A stretch of DNA of 64,000 bases from Bradyrhizobiaceae bacterium Ga0074131 (GTDB lineage Bacteria > Pseudomonadota > Alphaproteobacteria > Rhizobiales > Xanthobacteraceae), in contig LNEC01000019.1 in the NCBI GenBank assembly GCA_001464035.1, positions 736,717-800,716 of the forward strand. Reading direction: 5' to 3'. The position numbers and the translations under genes were made by a program. Under the pieces are notes generated by a model. That model made no database searches. It was not told the DNA's origin and saw only the letters and a list, made by a program, of their open reading frames with translations. Positions 26,391-35,296 of this stretch are shown piece after piece (the first letter of the stretch is position 1; each line of letters starts with the position of its first letter).

Positions 26391-26789
26391 CTAATTCGAC
26401 AGCAGAAGGGCAGATACGCCTCGTGCCTGCATCAGTTTCACGGCCTTCCTGTCGAACGAGACGAAGGTATCCGCGCCAAGCCAGGTTCCTTCGTAGGCGA
26501 TAGTGCCATCGGCGAAATCACCACCTGCTTGCAGCATCGCTAATCCGGCTTCTGCCGCCGGCCGATTCACAACAACGTTGGTCCCGCCAAGCAGACCTTG
26601 AAGCGTCGCCGCGATGTCGTCCGACCGGATCCCATAGCGTCGCAACACCCAGACCAGTTCACAAAGCGTAGGTATCGTCAGTGCGACCATGTCGGCCTTG
26701 CTCAATGCAATCTGCGCCGCTTTGCTTTGCTCGACGTGATCTTCGGTCAACGCCCGTACCAGCACATTGGTATCGGCGGTGATCTTCAT
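26391..26789 (-). CDS. vapC: VapC-type PIN-domain toxin
   Basis: 132 residues with the complete PIN tetrad: Asp6 (MKITADTNVLVRAL), Glu44 (LCELVWVLRR), Asp94 (GGDFADGTIAY) and Asp113 (FVSFDRKAV). The GDFADxxIA pattern marks the subgroup that pairs with AbrB-type antitoxins. It should be a ribonuclease inhibiting translation when free. The start overlaps the antitoxin stop (ATGA). It differs in sequence from the toxin at 6369 and is not a duplicate of it. Confidence 0.9.
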   Translation of the reverse strand: MKITADTNVLVRALTEDHVEQSKAAQIALSKADMVALTIPTLCELVWVLRRYGIRSDDIAATLQGLLGGTNVVVNRPAAEAGLAMLQAGGDFADGTIAYEGTWLGADTFVSFDRKAVKLMQARGVSALLLSN

Positions 26790-27040
26790 CGCTTACCAGC
26801 CCAGCCCCGGGAAATGACCTCATTCATCCCCTCGATCGACAGGGATCGGCCCTTGCGCTTGGTTTTCAAGCTGCCGAAAAGGTCGGAGATTTTGCCCGTC
26901 GGCCGGGCCGCCTTCACCTCAATCCGGCCGTCGGGTAGTTTGTCCACGGTAATCTTCTCTCCGGGATGCACGCCAAGATGCTCCAACAGATCCTTGCGCA
27001 AAGTGACCTGTCCCTTGGCAGTAACGGTAAGTGTGCTCAT
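26786..27040 (-). CDS. AbrB/MazE-type antitoxin
   Basis: 84 residues from the ATG at 27038-27040, chosen because AGGAGG stands 6 bases upstream. STLTVTAKGQVTLRKDLLEH and LGVHPGEKITVDKLPDGRIE form the AbrB swapped-hairpin DNA-binding domain. The C-terminus, ISDLFGSLKTKRKGRSLSIE and on, is the region that would thread through the toxin. The product would repress its own promoter through the inverted repeat that lies between -35 and -10. Confidence 0.9.
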   Translation of the reverse strand: MSTLTVTAKGQVTLRKDLLEHLGVHPGEKITVDKLPDGRIEVKAARPTGKISDLFGSLKTKRKGRSLSIEGMNEVISRGWAGKR

Positions 27041-27064
27041 GGCGGGCCTCCTGGGTGCGATCAC

Positions 27065-27093
27065 AATGTAAGGCAAAAAGGCCTTACCATCAA
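27065..27093 (-). promoter_or_regulatory. Promoter and operator of the AbrB-VapC operon
   Basis: On the minus strand: TTGATG (27088-27093), a 17-bp spacer, TACATT (27065-27070). The inverted repeat GTAAGGC-6-GCCTTAC (27068-27087) fills the spacer, so a bound antitoxin complex would exclude RNA polymerase. The predicted start site is about 18 bases before the ATG. Confidence 0.65.
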
Positions 27094-27112
27094 GGGATGA
27101 ACGGAGATCAGT

Positions 27113-28639
27113 CTAGTCGCGCCGCGGGCTGATCATCCAGGTGACCGCGACGATGGCGGCCGTGATCATCCCGCTGATCAGACCGGCGATCGGAAGCGCC
27201 AGCGCCAGCACCGCGGTGGCGGCCCAGCCGATCGAGGAAAAGGCTTCGGCGAAGGTCGCAAATCGCGATGAGGTCTGGCGGCGGCGGAACTGGCTGCGCC
27301 GGGCCTGCACGCGGAACCAGAGCTGGATCGCGGTGGCCGATGCCGCCGCGACGACGATGCCTGATGCAGTGACCGCCGCCTGCAGCGGCGCGGCACAGGC
27401 CAGCGCCAACAGCAGCGGCGCAAAGATGACGGCGATTGCGATCAGCACGACCTCGATCTTGGCGCGGGTCACGCGCGAGGCCGCTATCGGCGCGGTCGCC
27501 ACCAAATCGGGGGCGTCCTCGCCGGAAATCGTCAGCCAGGCGAGGCCCCCGGCGAGTTGGCCTGCGGCCATCACGATGACGGGCGTGATCAGCACCATGG
27601 CGGCGTCGCTGTCGGCGAAACTTTTCCACAGCAACAGGGCCGGCGGCACCAGATAGAGCAATTGCATCAGGCTCTGCGACACCAGCCAGGGATCGCGTCG
27701 CAACAGCACGAATTCCTTCCAGCGCAGCGCCTGCTGCCGCGAGCCGGCGTGAAACGCTTTGGGGCGAGGGGTTTGATGGGCCGTCGCGGAATTGGCCGAA
27801 GCGCTGACGACGGTGTCGGCAAAACGCGGCGAGAAGATCGCCATGACGGCGCCAAGCAGCACGAGGCCGCCGGCCAGGAGCCACAGCAGCGCCTCGCCGT
27901 CGCCCAATGCGGCGCGCGCCGGCCACCAGACCAGGCTGTCGAGAGCCGGCGCAAACACCGCCGCGGCATCCGACGTCAGCACCGCGAACCGCGACAGCGT
28001 CCCGTAGGACAGGATCGCTGCGACCTGCAGCGCAATGACGAAGCCGGCGCCGATCACGGCTGCGAGGATTTGCGCCACCAGCCGGGTGCGGCTCGGGCCG
28101 ATCAGGCGAAACAGCAGAACCGCGACCGCGATGGCGGCCGCCGCGGCGGTAAGTCCGATGGCGACGACCACGCCGAACGCGGATAACCAGCGCCAGCCGC
28201 CGCCGATCACCAGAACATCGACGAACGGTGTCGACAGCAGCAGCGCCATCGCGATCACCGACAGCGCGATCGCCGCGATCCGAACCGAAAACACGCTGGC
28301 GAGCGGGACCGGCGACGACATGATCAGATCGAGATCGGCGCGGGCATAAAGCACCCGCGTCACCGATTCGATCGCTTGCGACAGCATCAGGGCCCAAGCC
28401 AGCAGGATGGTCGCGGTGATGACGATCAGGGTCGATTTATCCAAGGGCTCCTGCAGGTCGGCGAACCGGCCGATCACGGCGTAGGCCGGCAGGTGCATGA
28501 TCGCGGCGAAAACGAGCAATCCGATGATAGCGGTGCGCTTTCGTCCCTTGCGGCCGGCGGTGAGCATCGCCAGCGCCTCGCGCCATGCCAGCCGGATTTC
28601 GTGCCGGGCAAACCAGGTCAAGGCCGCAGACGAACTCAT
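27113..28639 (-). CDS. ABC-2-type exporter permease
   Basis: 508 residues with about twelve hydrophobic segments in two sets separated by a hydrophilic loop near 280-320 (TPRPKAFHAGSRQQALRWKE). The repeated half-structure, each half beginning with an Arg-rich amphipathic segment (FARHEIRLAWREAL; LRWKEFVLLRRDPWL), is typical of fused ABC-2 permeases. The ATG overlaps the ATPase stop (ATGA), so the two genes form an exporter operon. Lipid, drug or peptide export is possible; the sequence does not tell which. Confidence 0.82.
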   Translation of the reverse strand: MSSSAALTWFARHEIRLAWREALAMLTAGRKGRKRTAIIGLLVFAAIMHLPAYAVIGRFADLQEPLDKSTLIVITATILLAWALMLSQAIESVTRVLYARADLDLIMSSPVPLASVFSVRIAAIALSVIAMALLLSTPFVDVLVIGGGWRWLSAFGVVVAIGLTAAAAAIAVAVLLFRLIGPSRTRLVAQILAAVIGAGFVIALQVAAILSYGTLSRFAVLTSDAAAVFAPALDSLVWWPARAALGDGEALLWLLAGGLVLLGAVMAIFSPRFADTVVSASANSATAHQTPRPKAFHAGSRQQALRWKEFVLLRRDPWLVSQSLMQLLYLVPPALLLWKSFADSDAAMVLITPVIVMAAGQLAGGLAWLTISGEDAPDLVATAPIAASRVTRAKIEVVLIAIAVIFAPLLLALACAAPLQAAVTASGIVVAAASATAIQLWFRVQARRSQFRRRQTSSRFATFAEAFSSIGWAATAVLALALPIAGLISGMITAAIVAVTWMISPRRD

Positions 28640-29388
28640 GCCGCGGCGGCCTCGGTGTCGACCAGCGCGATGAACATGTCCTCGAGGCTGGTGTCGTTGC
28701 GGCCGTCCTGCTGGCGCAGTTCGGTCAGCGTGCCCTCGGCGACCAGCCGTCCCGATGCGATGACGCCGATCCGGTCGGCCATTCGTTCGGCCACTTCCAG
28801 AATATGCGTGGTCATGATCACGGTGCAGCCCGAGCGTACCCGGTCGCAGAGCAGACCCTTGACATGGCGCGCCGACACGGCGTCGAGGCCGGTGAGCGGC
28901 TCGTCGAGGATGATCAGGCGCGGATCGTGGACCAGCGCCCCGGCCAGCGCCACTTTCTGGCGCATGCCTTTGGAAAATCCCTCGCAGCGCTCATGCAGAT
29001 GCGGCTCGAGGCTGAGCGAGACCAGCAGATCGTGCGCGGACCGTTCGGAAACCGCGGGGTCGATGCCCCAGAGCCCGGCGACGAAGGCGAGATACTCCAG
29101 CGGGGTCAGCTTGTCGTAAACCATGGGCTCATCCGACACCCATGCCGTGACCTGCTTGGCGGTGACGGGATCGGCCAGCGCGTCGATGCCGAGCACCGAC
29201 ACCGAGCCGGCATCGGGCCGCAGCAGGCCGGCCACCATGCGCAGCGTCGTGGTCTTGCCGGCGCCGTTGGGCCCGAGCAGCGCATAGAATTCGCCGGTTC
29301 GGACGGTGAGGTCGAGCGCGTCGACCGCGAGGCGGTCAAAACGCTTCGTTAACCCTCGTAACTCCAGCGCGGATACGTCGGACTTCAT
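28636..29388 (-). CDS. ABC exporter ATPase subunit
   Basis: 250 residues, one nucleotide-binding domain: Walker A LLGPNGAGKTTTLRM near 40, signature FSKGMRQKVALAGAL near 140, Walker B LIILDEPLTGLD near 160 and the switch His in IMTTHILEVAERMA. The signature is FSKGM rather than LSGGQ, as in CcmA/NatA-type exporters. The start at 29388 is used because the domain begins there; the open frame extends 56 codons upstream into the intergenic region. It powers the downstream permease. Confidence 0.92.
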   Translation of the reverse strand: MKSDVSALELRGLTKRFDRLAVDALDLTVRTGEFYALLGPNGAGKTTTLRMVAGLLRPDAGSVSVLGIDALADPVTAKQVTAWVSDEPMVYDKLTPLEYLAFVAGLWGIDPAVSERSAHDLLVSLSLEPHLHERCEGFSKGMRQKVALAGALVHDPRLIILDEPLTGLDAVSARHVKGLLCDRVRSGCTVIMTTHILEVAERMADRIGVIASGRLVAEGTLTELRQQDGRNDTSLEDMFIALVDTEAAAA

Positions 29389-29531
29389 GTCGGGGCAATC
29401 CAGCCGTTGCTTGCAAGGCGCACCATGGACCGAAGAACTTTCGGCGTGGTGAATCGGGTGCGGCGAATCGGTCAATGCGCGGCTCTGCCGGCACACCATT
29501 GCGGTGTATCTGTCCGGAACCCGGCCTTGGG

Positions 29532-29581
29532 GTGTCAACCAGCGCCAAGTTGACACGGCTCGGCGCTTTGGGCTGTATAAC
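29532..29581 (+). promoter_or_regulatory. Candidate liv operon promoter with overlapping inverted repeat
   Basis: Perfect 8-bp inverted repeat GTGTCAAC-9-GTTGACAC (29532-29556). Its right arm contains TTGACA (29550-29555), and TATAAC follows at 29576-29581. The spacer of 20 bp is longer than ideal, so activation or a slightly different -10 may be involved. A dimeric regulator bound to the repeat would cover the -35 element. The operon start codon is 112 bases further. Confidence 0.5.
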
Positions 29582-29693
29582 CCGCACGCCGCCCGCGGCC
29601 TTTTCTAACAAGGGCGCTGGTCAGCGGGTAGACACAAGATGCGACGAAGGCGGTCAATAGAATCGCCGTGCATCAGGGGGAGGGGAATCGGCA

Positions 29694-30569
29694 ATGCTGG
29701 ACTTCGTTCAGCAGTTGGTGAGCGGTATTGCGCTCGGCTGCGTTTACGGCCTAATCGCGCTCGGTTTCGTCTTGGTATACAAGGCGACCGAGGTGGTGAA
29801 CTTTGCTCAGGGCGACCTGATGATGCTGGGCGGGTTCTTCGCCTTCACCTTCATCGGCATTCTCGGCCTCAATTACTGGATCGGATTCGCCGGCGCGATC
29901 GCGGCGATGGCGCTGTTCGGCATGCTGGCGGAACGCGTCGTGGTGCGCCCGATCCTCGGTTATCCGCAATTCTCCATCATCATGGCGACGATCGGGCTCG
30001 GATACTTCCTGCGCTCCATCGCCGGCATCATCTGGGGCACCGACGACCTCAAGATCGAGACGCCGTTCAGCCAGGGCGTGCTGCGGATCGGCAGCCTGGT
30101 GCTGGCCTATGACAAACTCTCCGTAATTGCGGCGACCATCATCCTCTGCGCGATGCTCTATTTGTTCTTCAACCGGACCACGCTCGGCACCGCGATGCGG
30201 GCCAGTTCGGAGAACATGCTGGCGGCCTACTATATGGGCATTCCGGTCAAGCGCGTGGTGTCGATCGTGTGGGCGATATCGGCGGCGGTCGCGACGGCGG
30301 CGGGCGTGCTGCTGGCGCCGATCACCTTCATCCATTCCAATGTCGGCCTGGTGCTGGGGCTGAAGGCGTTTCCGGCGGCGGTGCTCGGCGGCTTCGGCTC
30401 GATCCCAGGCGCGGTGGTCGGCGGCGTGCTGATCGGGGTGATCGAGAGCATGGCCGGCTTCTATCTGCCGCAGGGATGGAAGGATGTCGCGCCCTACATC
30501 GTTCTGCTGATGGTGCTGCTGCTCAAGCCCGAAGGCCTGTTCGGCCATCACACGCGCAAGAAGGTTTGA
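29694..30569 (+). CDS. livH: Branched-chain amino acid-type ABC permease LivH
   Basis: 291 residues with eight or nine membrane helices. GIALGCVYGLIALGFVLVYK and EVVNFAQGDLMMLGGFFAF are the typical LivH opening, and VLGGFGSIPGAVVGGVLIGV near 230 is the cytoplasmic loop that docks the ATPase. First gene of a six-gene operon, livH-livM-livG-livF, acyl-CoA ligase, livK. The HAAT family carries branched-chain amino acids, amides, aromatic acids and other short acids; the neighbouring CoA ligase suggests a carboxylic acid here. A G-rich site precedes the ATG. Confidence 0.93.
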   Translation: MLDFVQQLVSGIALGCVYGLIALGFVLVYKATEVVNFAQGDLMMLGGFFAFTFIGILGLNYWIGFAGAIAAMALFGMLAERVVVRPILGYPQFSIIMATIGLGYFLRSIAGIIWGTDDLKIETPFSQGVLRIGSLVLAYDKLSVIAATIILCAMLYLFFNRTTLGTAMRASSENMLAAYYMGIPVKRVVSIVWAISAAVATAAGVLLAPITFIHSNVGLVLGLKAFPAAVLGGFGSIPGAVVGGVLIGVIESMAGFYLPQGWKDVAPYIVLLMVLLLKPEGLFGHHTRKKV

Positions 30570-30578
30570 GAGCCAGCC

Positions 30579-31730
30579 ATGCGTTTCATGTTCAAGACCG
30601 ATTATGAAGACGACATCAAGCTGTTTCCGCACGGGGGCTACATCGTCACCTACGGCATTCTGCTGGCGTTTCTGGCGGTCGCGCCGTTCGTTCTCTCCAG
30701 CTATCTGGTCAGCCAGATGGTCTTCGTCTTCATCTACGCCACCGTCGGCGTCGGGCTGATGATCCTGACCGGCTTCACCGGGCAGGCGTCGCTCGGCCAT
30801 GCCGCCTTTCTCGCCATCGGCGCCTATACCGCGGCGTATCTGCAGCAATACAACGTGCCGTTCCCGGTGTACTTCCTCGTCGCCGGGGTGTTGACCGGCG
30901 TGGTGGGCGCGATGGTCGGGTTCCCGGCGCTGCGGCTGCAGGGCATCTATCTCGTGATCGCGACGATTTCCTTCGCCTTCATTATCGAGGAGATCCTGGC
31001 GCGCTGGGAAAGCGTGACCCACGGCAACGAAGGTATGCGGGTCAAGGCCTTGCAATTTCTCGGCACCACGGTGTCGCGAGATAGTCCCTCGTTCTACTTC
31101 CTCTGTCTTGCCGTGCTGGCATTGACCATCGTCGGCACGCTCAACCTGCTGCGCTCGCCGACCGGCCGTGCCTTCGTTGCGATCCGCGACAGCGAGACCG
31201 CGGCCCGCAGCATGGGCGTCAACGTATCGCTCTACAAGGTCAAGTCGTTTGCGATCAGCGCGGCCATCACCGGATTCGCCGGCGTCCTGTTTGCCCACAA
31301 GCTGTCCTTCATCAGCCCGGAAATGTTCACGCTCCAGCTCTCGATCGAGTTCATCATCGTGATCCTGATCGGCGGCGCGTTCAGCCCGCACGGGGCCGTG
31401 CTGGGCGCGATCTTCATCGTGATGATCGACCCGTTCCTGACCTACCTCAAGGACGATGTGCCCGGCATGATCGCCGCGGTCGCCGCTGCGTTCGGCGCCG
31501 GCGCCGAGATGGCCGCGAAGATCCAGAGCAATGTCGCCGCGTTCGCGTCCGCCAACGGGCTGAAAGGCGCGATCTACGGGGTGATCATCGTGCTCTTCGT
31601 GCTGTTCGAGCCGCTCGGTCTTTACGGTCGCTGGCTGAAGATCAAGCTCTTCTTCCAGCTGTTCCCGCTCTACAAGCGCGCCACCTTCAAGCGGCAGAAG
31701 ATTTACGTCAAATCGGAGCGTAACCGATGA
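30579..31730 (+). CDS. livM: Branched-chain amino acid-type ABC permease LivM
   Basis: 383 residues, somewhat long for LivM. The N-terminal 20 residues (MRFMFKTDYEDDIKLFPHGG) are hydrophilic. The family core follows: ILTGFTGQASLGHAAFLAIG near 65 and RAFVAIRDSETAARSMGVNV near 200, the ATPase-coupling loop. An extra helical stretch near 300-330 (AVAAAFGAGAEMAAKIQSNV) and a basic tail are additions. It pairs with LivH to make the channel. The stop overlaps the livG start (ATGA). Confidence 0.92.
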   Translation: MRFMFKTDYEDDIKLFPHGGYIVTYGILLAFLAVAPFVLSSYLVSQMVFVFIYATVGVGLMILTGFTGQASLGHAAFLAIGAYTAAYLQQYNVPFPVYFLVAGVLTGVVGAMVGFPALRLQGIYLVIATISFAFIIEEILARWESVTHGNEGMRVKALQFLGTTVSRDSPSFYFLCLAVLALTIVGTLNLLRSPTGRAFVAIRDSETAARSMGVNVSLYKVKSFAISAAITGFAGVLFAHKLSFISPEMFTLQLSIEFIIVILIGGAFSPHGAVLGAIFIVMIDPFLTYLKDDVPGMIAAVAAAFGAGAEMAAKIQSNVAAFASANGLKGAIYGVIIVLFVLFEPLGLYGRWLKIKLFFQLFPLYKRATFKRQKIYVKSERNR

Positions 31731-32485
31731 GTTATTTCCGCGCCGAAAACCTGTCGCTGCATTTCGGCGGCCTGAAGGCGGTCGACGCGGTCTCCTTCGC
31801 CGTGGAGAAGGGCGAAATCCTTTCGATCATCGGTCCCAACGGGGCCGGCAAGAGTTCGATCTTCAACCTGGTGTCGCGGATCTACAACCCGACCTCCGGC
31901 CGTATTTTCTTCGAGGATCAGGACGTCACCGAGGAGCCCGCGTTCGGCATCGCCAAGCTCGGCATCGCCCGCACCTTCCAGAACATCGAGCTGTTCGAGA
32001 ATGCCACCGTGCTGAGCAACCTCCTGGTCGGCCGGCACCGGCACTCCACCACGCAGCTCTGGCAGGAAATCCTGTTTCTGCCGAGCGTGCGAGCCAACGA
32101 GAAAATCCACCGCCGCCGCGTCGAGCAGGTGATCGAGTTTCTCGATCTCGAACCCTACCGCGACAAGCTGATCTCGGGGCTGCCCTATGGCGTCCGCAAG
32201 GTGATCGAACTGGCGCGCGCGCTCTGTACTGAACCGAAGCTGATCCTGCTCGACGAGCCGTCGTCCGGGCTGAATGTCGAGGAGACCGACGACATGTCGT
32301 TCTGGATTCGGGACATGAAGACCGAACTCGGCATCACCGTGCTGATGGTCGAGCATGACATGACGCTGGTGAACCGGGTATCCGACCGCGTGATCGCGCT
32401 GAACTACGGCAAGGTGCTGGCGATGGGATCGCCGGCCGAGGTGCAGCGTCACCCCGACGTCGTTGCCGCCTATCTCGGCGCCTAG
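31727..32485 (+). CDS. livG: ABC ATPase LivG
   Basis: 252 residues. Walker A SIIGPNGAGKSSIFNLVSR, LivG-type IARTFQNIELFENATVLSNL, signature SGLPYGVRKVIELARALC (PYGVRK in place of LSGGQ, normal for LivG), Walker B LILLDEPSSGLN, then the switch His in VLMVEHDMTLVNRVSD. It hydrolyses ATP for uptake together with LivF. It overlaps livM and lies 11 bases before livF. Confidence 0.94.
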   Translation: MSYFRAENLSLHFGGLKAVDAVSFAVEKGEILSIIGPNGAGKSSIFNLVSRIYNPTSGRIFFEDQDVTEEPAFGIAKLGIARTFQNIELFENATVLSNLLVGRHRHSTTQLWQEILFLPSVRANEKIHRRRVEQVIEFLDLEPYRDKLISGLPYGVRKVIELARALCTEPKLILLDEPSSGLNVEETDDMSFWIRDMKTELGITVLMVEHDMTLVNRVSDRVIALNYGKVLAMGSPAEVQRHPDVVAAYLGA

Positions 32486-32496
32486 AGGATGATGCC

Positions 32497-33276
32497 ATGA
32501 GCGCTCCCGACATCATCCTGAAGCTCAGCAACATCGAGAGCTATTATGGGCCGATCATGGCCATCCGGGGCATCAGCATCGAGGTGCCGCGCGGCCGGAT
32601 CGTGACCCTGCTCGGCGCCAACGGCGCCGGCAAGACCACGGTGCTGAAGACCATTTCCGGCATTCTCGATCCGCAGAAGGGCTCGATCGAGTTCCTCGGC
32701 AAGCCGATCCAGCGCATGGAAGCCGATAAGATCGTGCGGCTCGGCGTCAGCCACGTGCCCGAGGGGCGCGAGGTGTTTCCGTTCCTCAGCGTGCGCGAGA
32801 ACCTGATGATGGGCGCCTACCCGCGCAAGGATCGCGACGCCGTCGCCGGCGACCTGGAACGGGTATACGGCTATTTTCCGCGGCTTCGGGAACGGATCGA
32901 GCAGCCGGCCGGGCAACTGTCGGGCGGGGAGCAGCAGATGCTGGCGATCGGGCGGGCGCTAATGAACCGGCCGACGCTGCTGCTGCTCGACGAGCCGTCG
33001 CTCGGCCTGTCGCCGATCCTGGTCAAGGAGATCTTCACGATCATCAAGCGGGTGAATGAAGAGCAGGGCATGTCGATCCTGCTGGTCGAGCAGAACGCCA
33101 AGATCGCGCTGGAAACGGCACATTATGGTTATGTGCTGGAAATCGGCCGGGTCGTCATGAATGACACCTGCGACCGTTTGATGCATTCCAAAGACATTCA
33201 GGAATTCTATCTCGGCGCCAAGGAAGAGGGCGCGCGGGGCGAACGGCGCTGGAAAAAGAAGAAAACGTGGCGCTGA
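32497..33276 (+). CDS. livF: ABC ATPase LivF
   Basis: 259 residues. Walker A TLLGANGAGKTTVLKTISG, LivF marker VSHVPEGREVFPFLSVRENL, signature QLSGGEQQMLAIGRALM, Walker B LLLLDEPSLGLSP, and LLVEQNAKIALETAHYGYVL. The last 15 residues are strongly basic (ERRWKKKKTWR), an unusual extension that might bind membrane lipid. Second ATPase of the importer; the acyl-CoA ligase starts 99 bases later. Confidence 0.94.
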   Translation: MSAPDIILKLSNIESYYGPIMAIRGISIEVPRGRIVTLLGANGAGKTTVLKTISGILDPQKGSIEFLGKPIQRMEADKIVRLGVSHVPEGREVFPFLSVRENLMMGAYPRKDRDAVAGDLERVYGYFPRLRERIEQPAGQLSGGEQQMLAIGRALMNRPTLLLLDEPSLGLSPILVKEIFTIIKRVNEEQGMSILLVEQNAKIALETAHYGYVLEIGRVVMNDTCDRLMHSKDIQEFYLGAKEEGARGERRWKKKKTWR

Positions 33277-33375
33277 CGCGGACTTGGCGCTAAATACCGG
33301 GTCCCGTCGTGCGGAAAAGACCGGCTTTCAAGGCCGGCATCCGAAGGCGGGACCGAGAGGCGGAGGGAACGAAGT

Positions 33376-35214
33376 ATGACTGGTCCCGCGGTGTTGACTG
33401 TGGCGGACACGATCGCGAAGAGCTTTCTGTTGGCGGCGGAAACGCGCGGCGACAAGCCTGCGATCAGGGAGAAGAAATTCGGCATCTGGCAGCCGACCAG
33501 CTGGCGGCAGTGGCAGCAGATATCGAAGGAAATTGCCTACGGACTGCACGCCGTCGGGTTCCGGCCGGGCGACGTCGCCTCGATCATCGCCAATGCCGTG
33601 CCGGAATGGGTGTACGCCGACATGGGCATCCTGTGCGCCGGCGGTGTTTCCTCGGGCATCTATCCGACCGATTCCGCGGTCCAGGTCGAATATCTGGTCA
33701 ACGATTCCGCGACCAAGGTGATCTTCGCAGAGGACGAGGAGCAGCTCGACAAGATCTTGTCGTGCCGGGCGCGCTGTCCGACGCTGCAGAAGATCGTCGT
33801 GTTCGACATGGAAGGCCTCTCCGGCTTCATCGATCCGATGGTGATGTCGCTCGCCGAGTTCATGGCGCTCGGCAGCAATCACATCAACGACCACGCCGCG
33901 CTGTGGGAGCAGATGGTTTCGAGCCGCGACGCCAACGATCTCGCCATCCTGGTCTATACTTCCGGCACCACGGGTCCGCCCAAGGGCGCGATGCATTCCA
34001 ACCGCAGCGTGACCCATCAGATGCGCCACGCCAACGACCTGTTTCCGTCCACCGACGCCGAAGAGCGCCTGGTGTTCCTTCCGCTCTGCCATGTCGCCGA
34101 ACGGGTCGGCGGCTATTACGTCTCGCTGGCGCTGGGATCGGTGATGAATTTCGCCGAAAGCCCCGAGACAGTGCCCGACAATCTGCGCGAAGTGCAGCCC
34201 ACCGCGTTTCTGGCGGTGCCGCGGGTCTGGGAGAAGTTCTATTCCGGCGTGACCATCGCGCTGAAGGATGCCACCCCGTTCCAGAACTGGATGTACCGCC
34301 AGGCGCTGGCGGTAGGCAATCGCATGACCGACTACCGGCTGGACGGCGATGCCCCCCCGCTGTCGCTGCGGCTCGCCAATCAGGCGGCCTACTGGCTGGT
34401 GTTCCGCAACATCCGCCGCATGCTCGGCCTTGACCGCTGTCGGCTGGCCTTTACCGGGGCTGCGCCGATCGCGCCCGACCTGATCCGCTGGTATCTCGCC
34501 CTCGGCATCGACATGCGCGAAGTCTACGGCCAGACCGAGAACTGCGGCGTCGCCACGGTGATGCCGCCCGATCGCGTCAAGCTCGGCTCGGTCGGCAAAG
34601 CCGCACCATGGGGCGAGGTGAAAGTCTCACCGGAAGGCGAGATCCTGATCAAGGGCGACTTCCTGTTCATGGGTTATCTCAATCAGCCGGAAAAGACCGC
34701 CGAAACCATCGATGCCAGGGGATGGCTGCATACCGGCGACGTCGGATCGATCGACAATGAGGGCTTCGTCAAGATCACCGACCGGATGAAGGACATCATC
34801 ATCACCTCGGGCGGCAAGAACATCACGCCGTCGGAAATCGAGAACCAGCTCAAATTCTCGCCCTATATCTCCGACACCGTTGTGATCGGCGACAAGCGGC
34901 CGTTCCTGACCTGTCTGGTCATGATCGACCAGGAGAACGTTGAGAAATACGCCCAGGACCACGACATTCCCTTCACCAACTATGCCAGCCTGTGCCGGGC
35001 GCCGGAAATCCAGGATCTGATCCAGCGCGAGATCGAGGCGGTGAACGTCAATTTCGCCCGGGTCGAAACCATCAAGAAGTTCTTCCTGATCGAACGTCAG
35101 TTGACCCCCGAGGACGAGGAACTGACGCCGACCATGAAGCTGAAGCGCAGTTTCGTGAACAAGCGCTACGCGGCGGAGATCAACGCCATGTATGGCGAGC
35201 GCGCGGTGGCGTGA
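33376..35214 (+). CDS. AMP-dependent acyl-CoA ligase
   Basis: 612 residues of the adenylate-forming superfamily. The P-loop is ILVYTSGTTGPPKGAMHSN near 195. VYGQTENCGVATVMPPDRV and WLHTGDVGSIDNEGFVKITD are the ATP-binding motifs A4 and A5-A7, and DRMKDIIITSGGKNITPSEI is the hinge, with the catalytic Lys expected near the end (TPTMKLKRSFV). Length and motifs fit long-chain or large-substrate acyl-CoA synthetases of the FadD15 type. It lies inside the liv operon between livF and livK, so it probably traps the imported acid as its CoA ester. GGAGG precedes the ATG. Confidence 0.92.
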   Translation: MTGPAVLTVADTIAKSFLLAAETRGDKPAIREKKFGIWQPTSWRQWQQISKEIAYGLHAVGFRPGDVASIIANAVPEWVYADMGILCAGGVSSGIYPTDSAVQVEYLVNDSATKVIFAEDEEQLDKILSCRARCPTLQKIVVFDMEGLSGFIDPMVMSLAEFMALGSNHINDHAALWEQMVSSRDANDLAILVYTSGTTGPPKGAMHSNRSVTHQMRHANDLFPSTDAEERLVFLPLCHVAERVGGYYVSLALGSVMNFAESPETVPDNLREVQPTAFLAVPRVWEKFYSGVTIALKDATPFQNWMYRQALAVGNRMTDYRLDGDAPPLSLRLANQAAYWLVFRNIRRMLGLDRCRLAFTGAAPIAPDLIRWYLALGIDMREVYGQTENCGVATVMPPDRVKLGSVGKAAPWGEVKVSPEGEILIKGDFLFMGYLNQPEKTAETIDARGWLHTGDVGSIDNEGFVKITDRMKDIIITSGGKNITPSEIENQLKFSPYISDTVVIGDKRPFLTCLVMIDQENVEKYAQDHDIPFTNYASLCRAPEIQDLIQREIEAVNVNFARVETIKKFFLIERQLTPEDEELTPTMKLKRSFVNKRYAAEINAMYGERAVA

Positions 35215-35296
35215 GCGACGACGACGATTGGAAACGGCGAAGGATCTAAAGGCCCCGGCCTTCGCTCAACACGGGCCAAACGAAGAGGAGACTGCA

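Noticed and set aside
6369..27040. The two VapC loci as copies of one mobile unit
   Set aside because: The toxins and antitoxins belong to different subgroups and share no nucleotide repeats at their ends.
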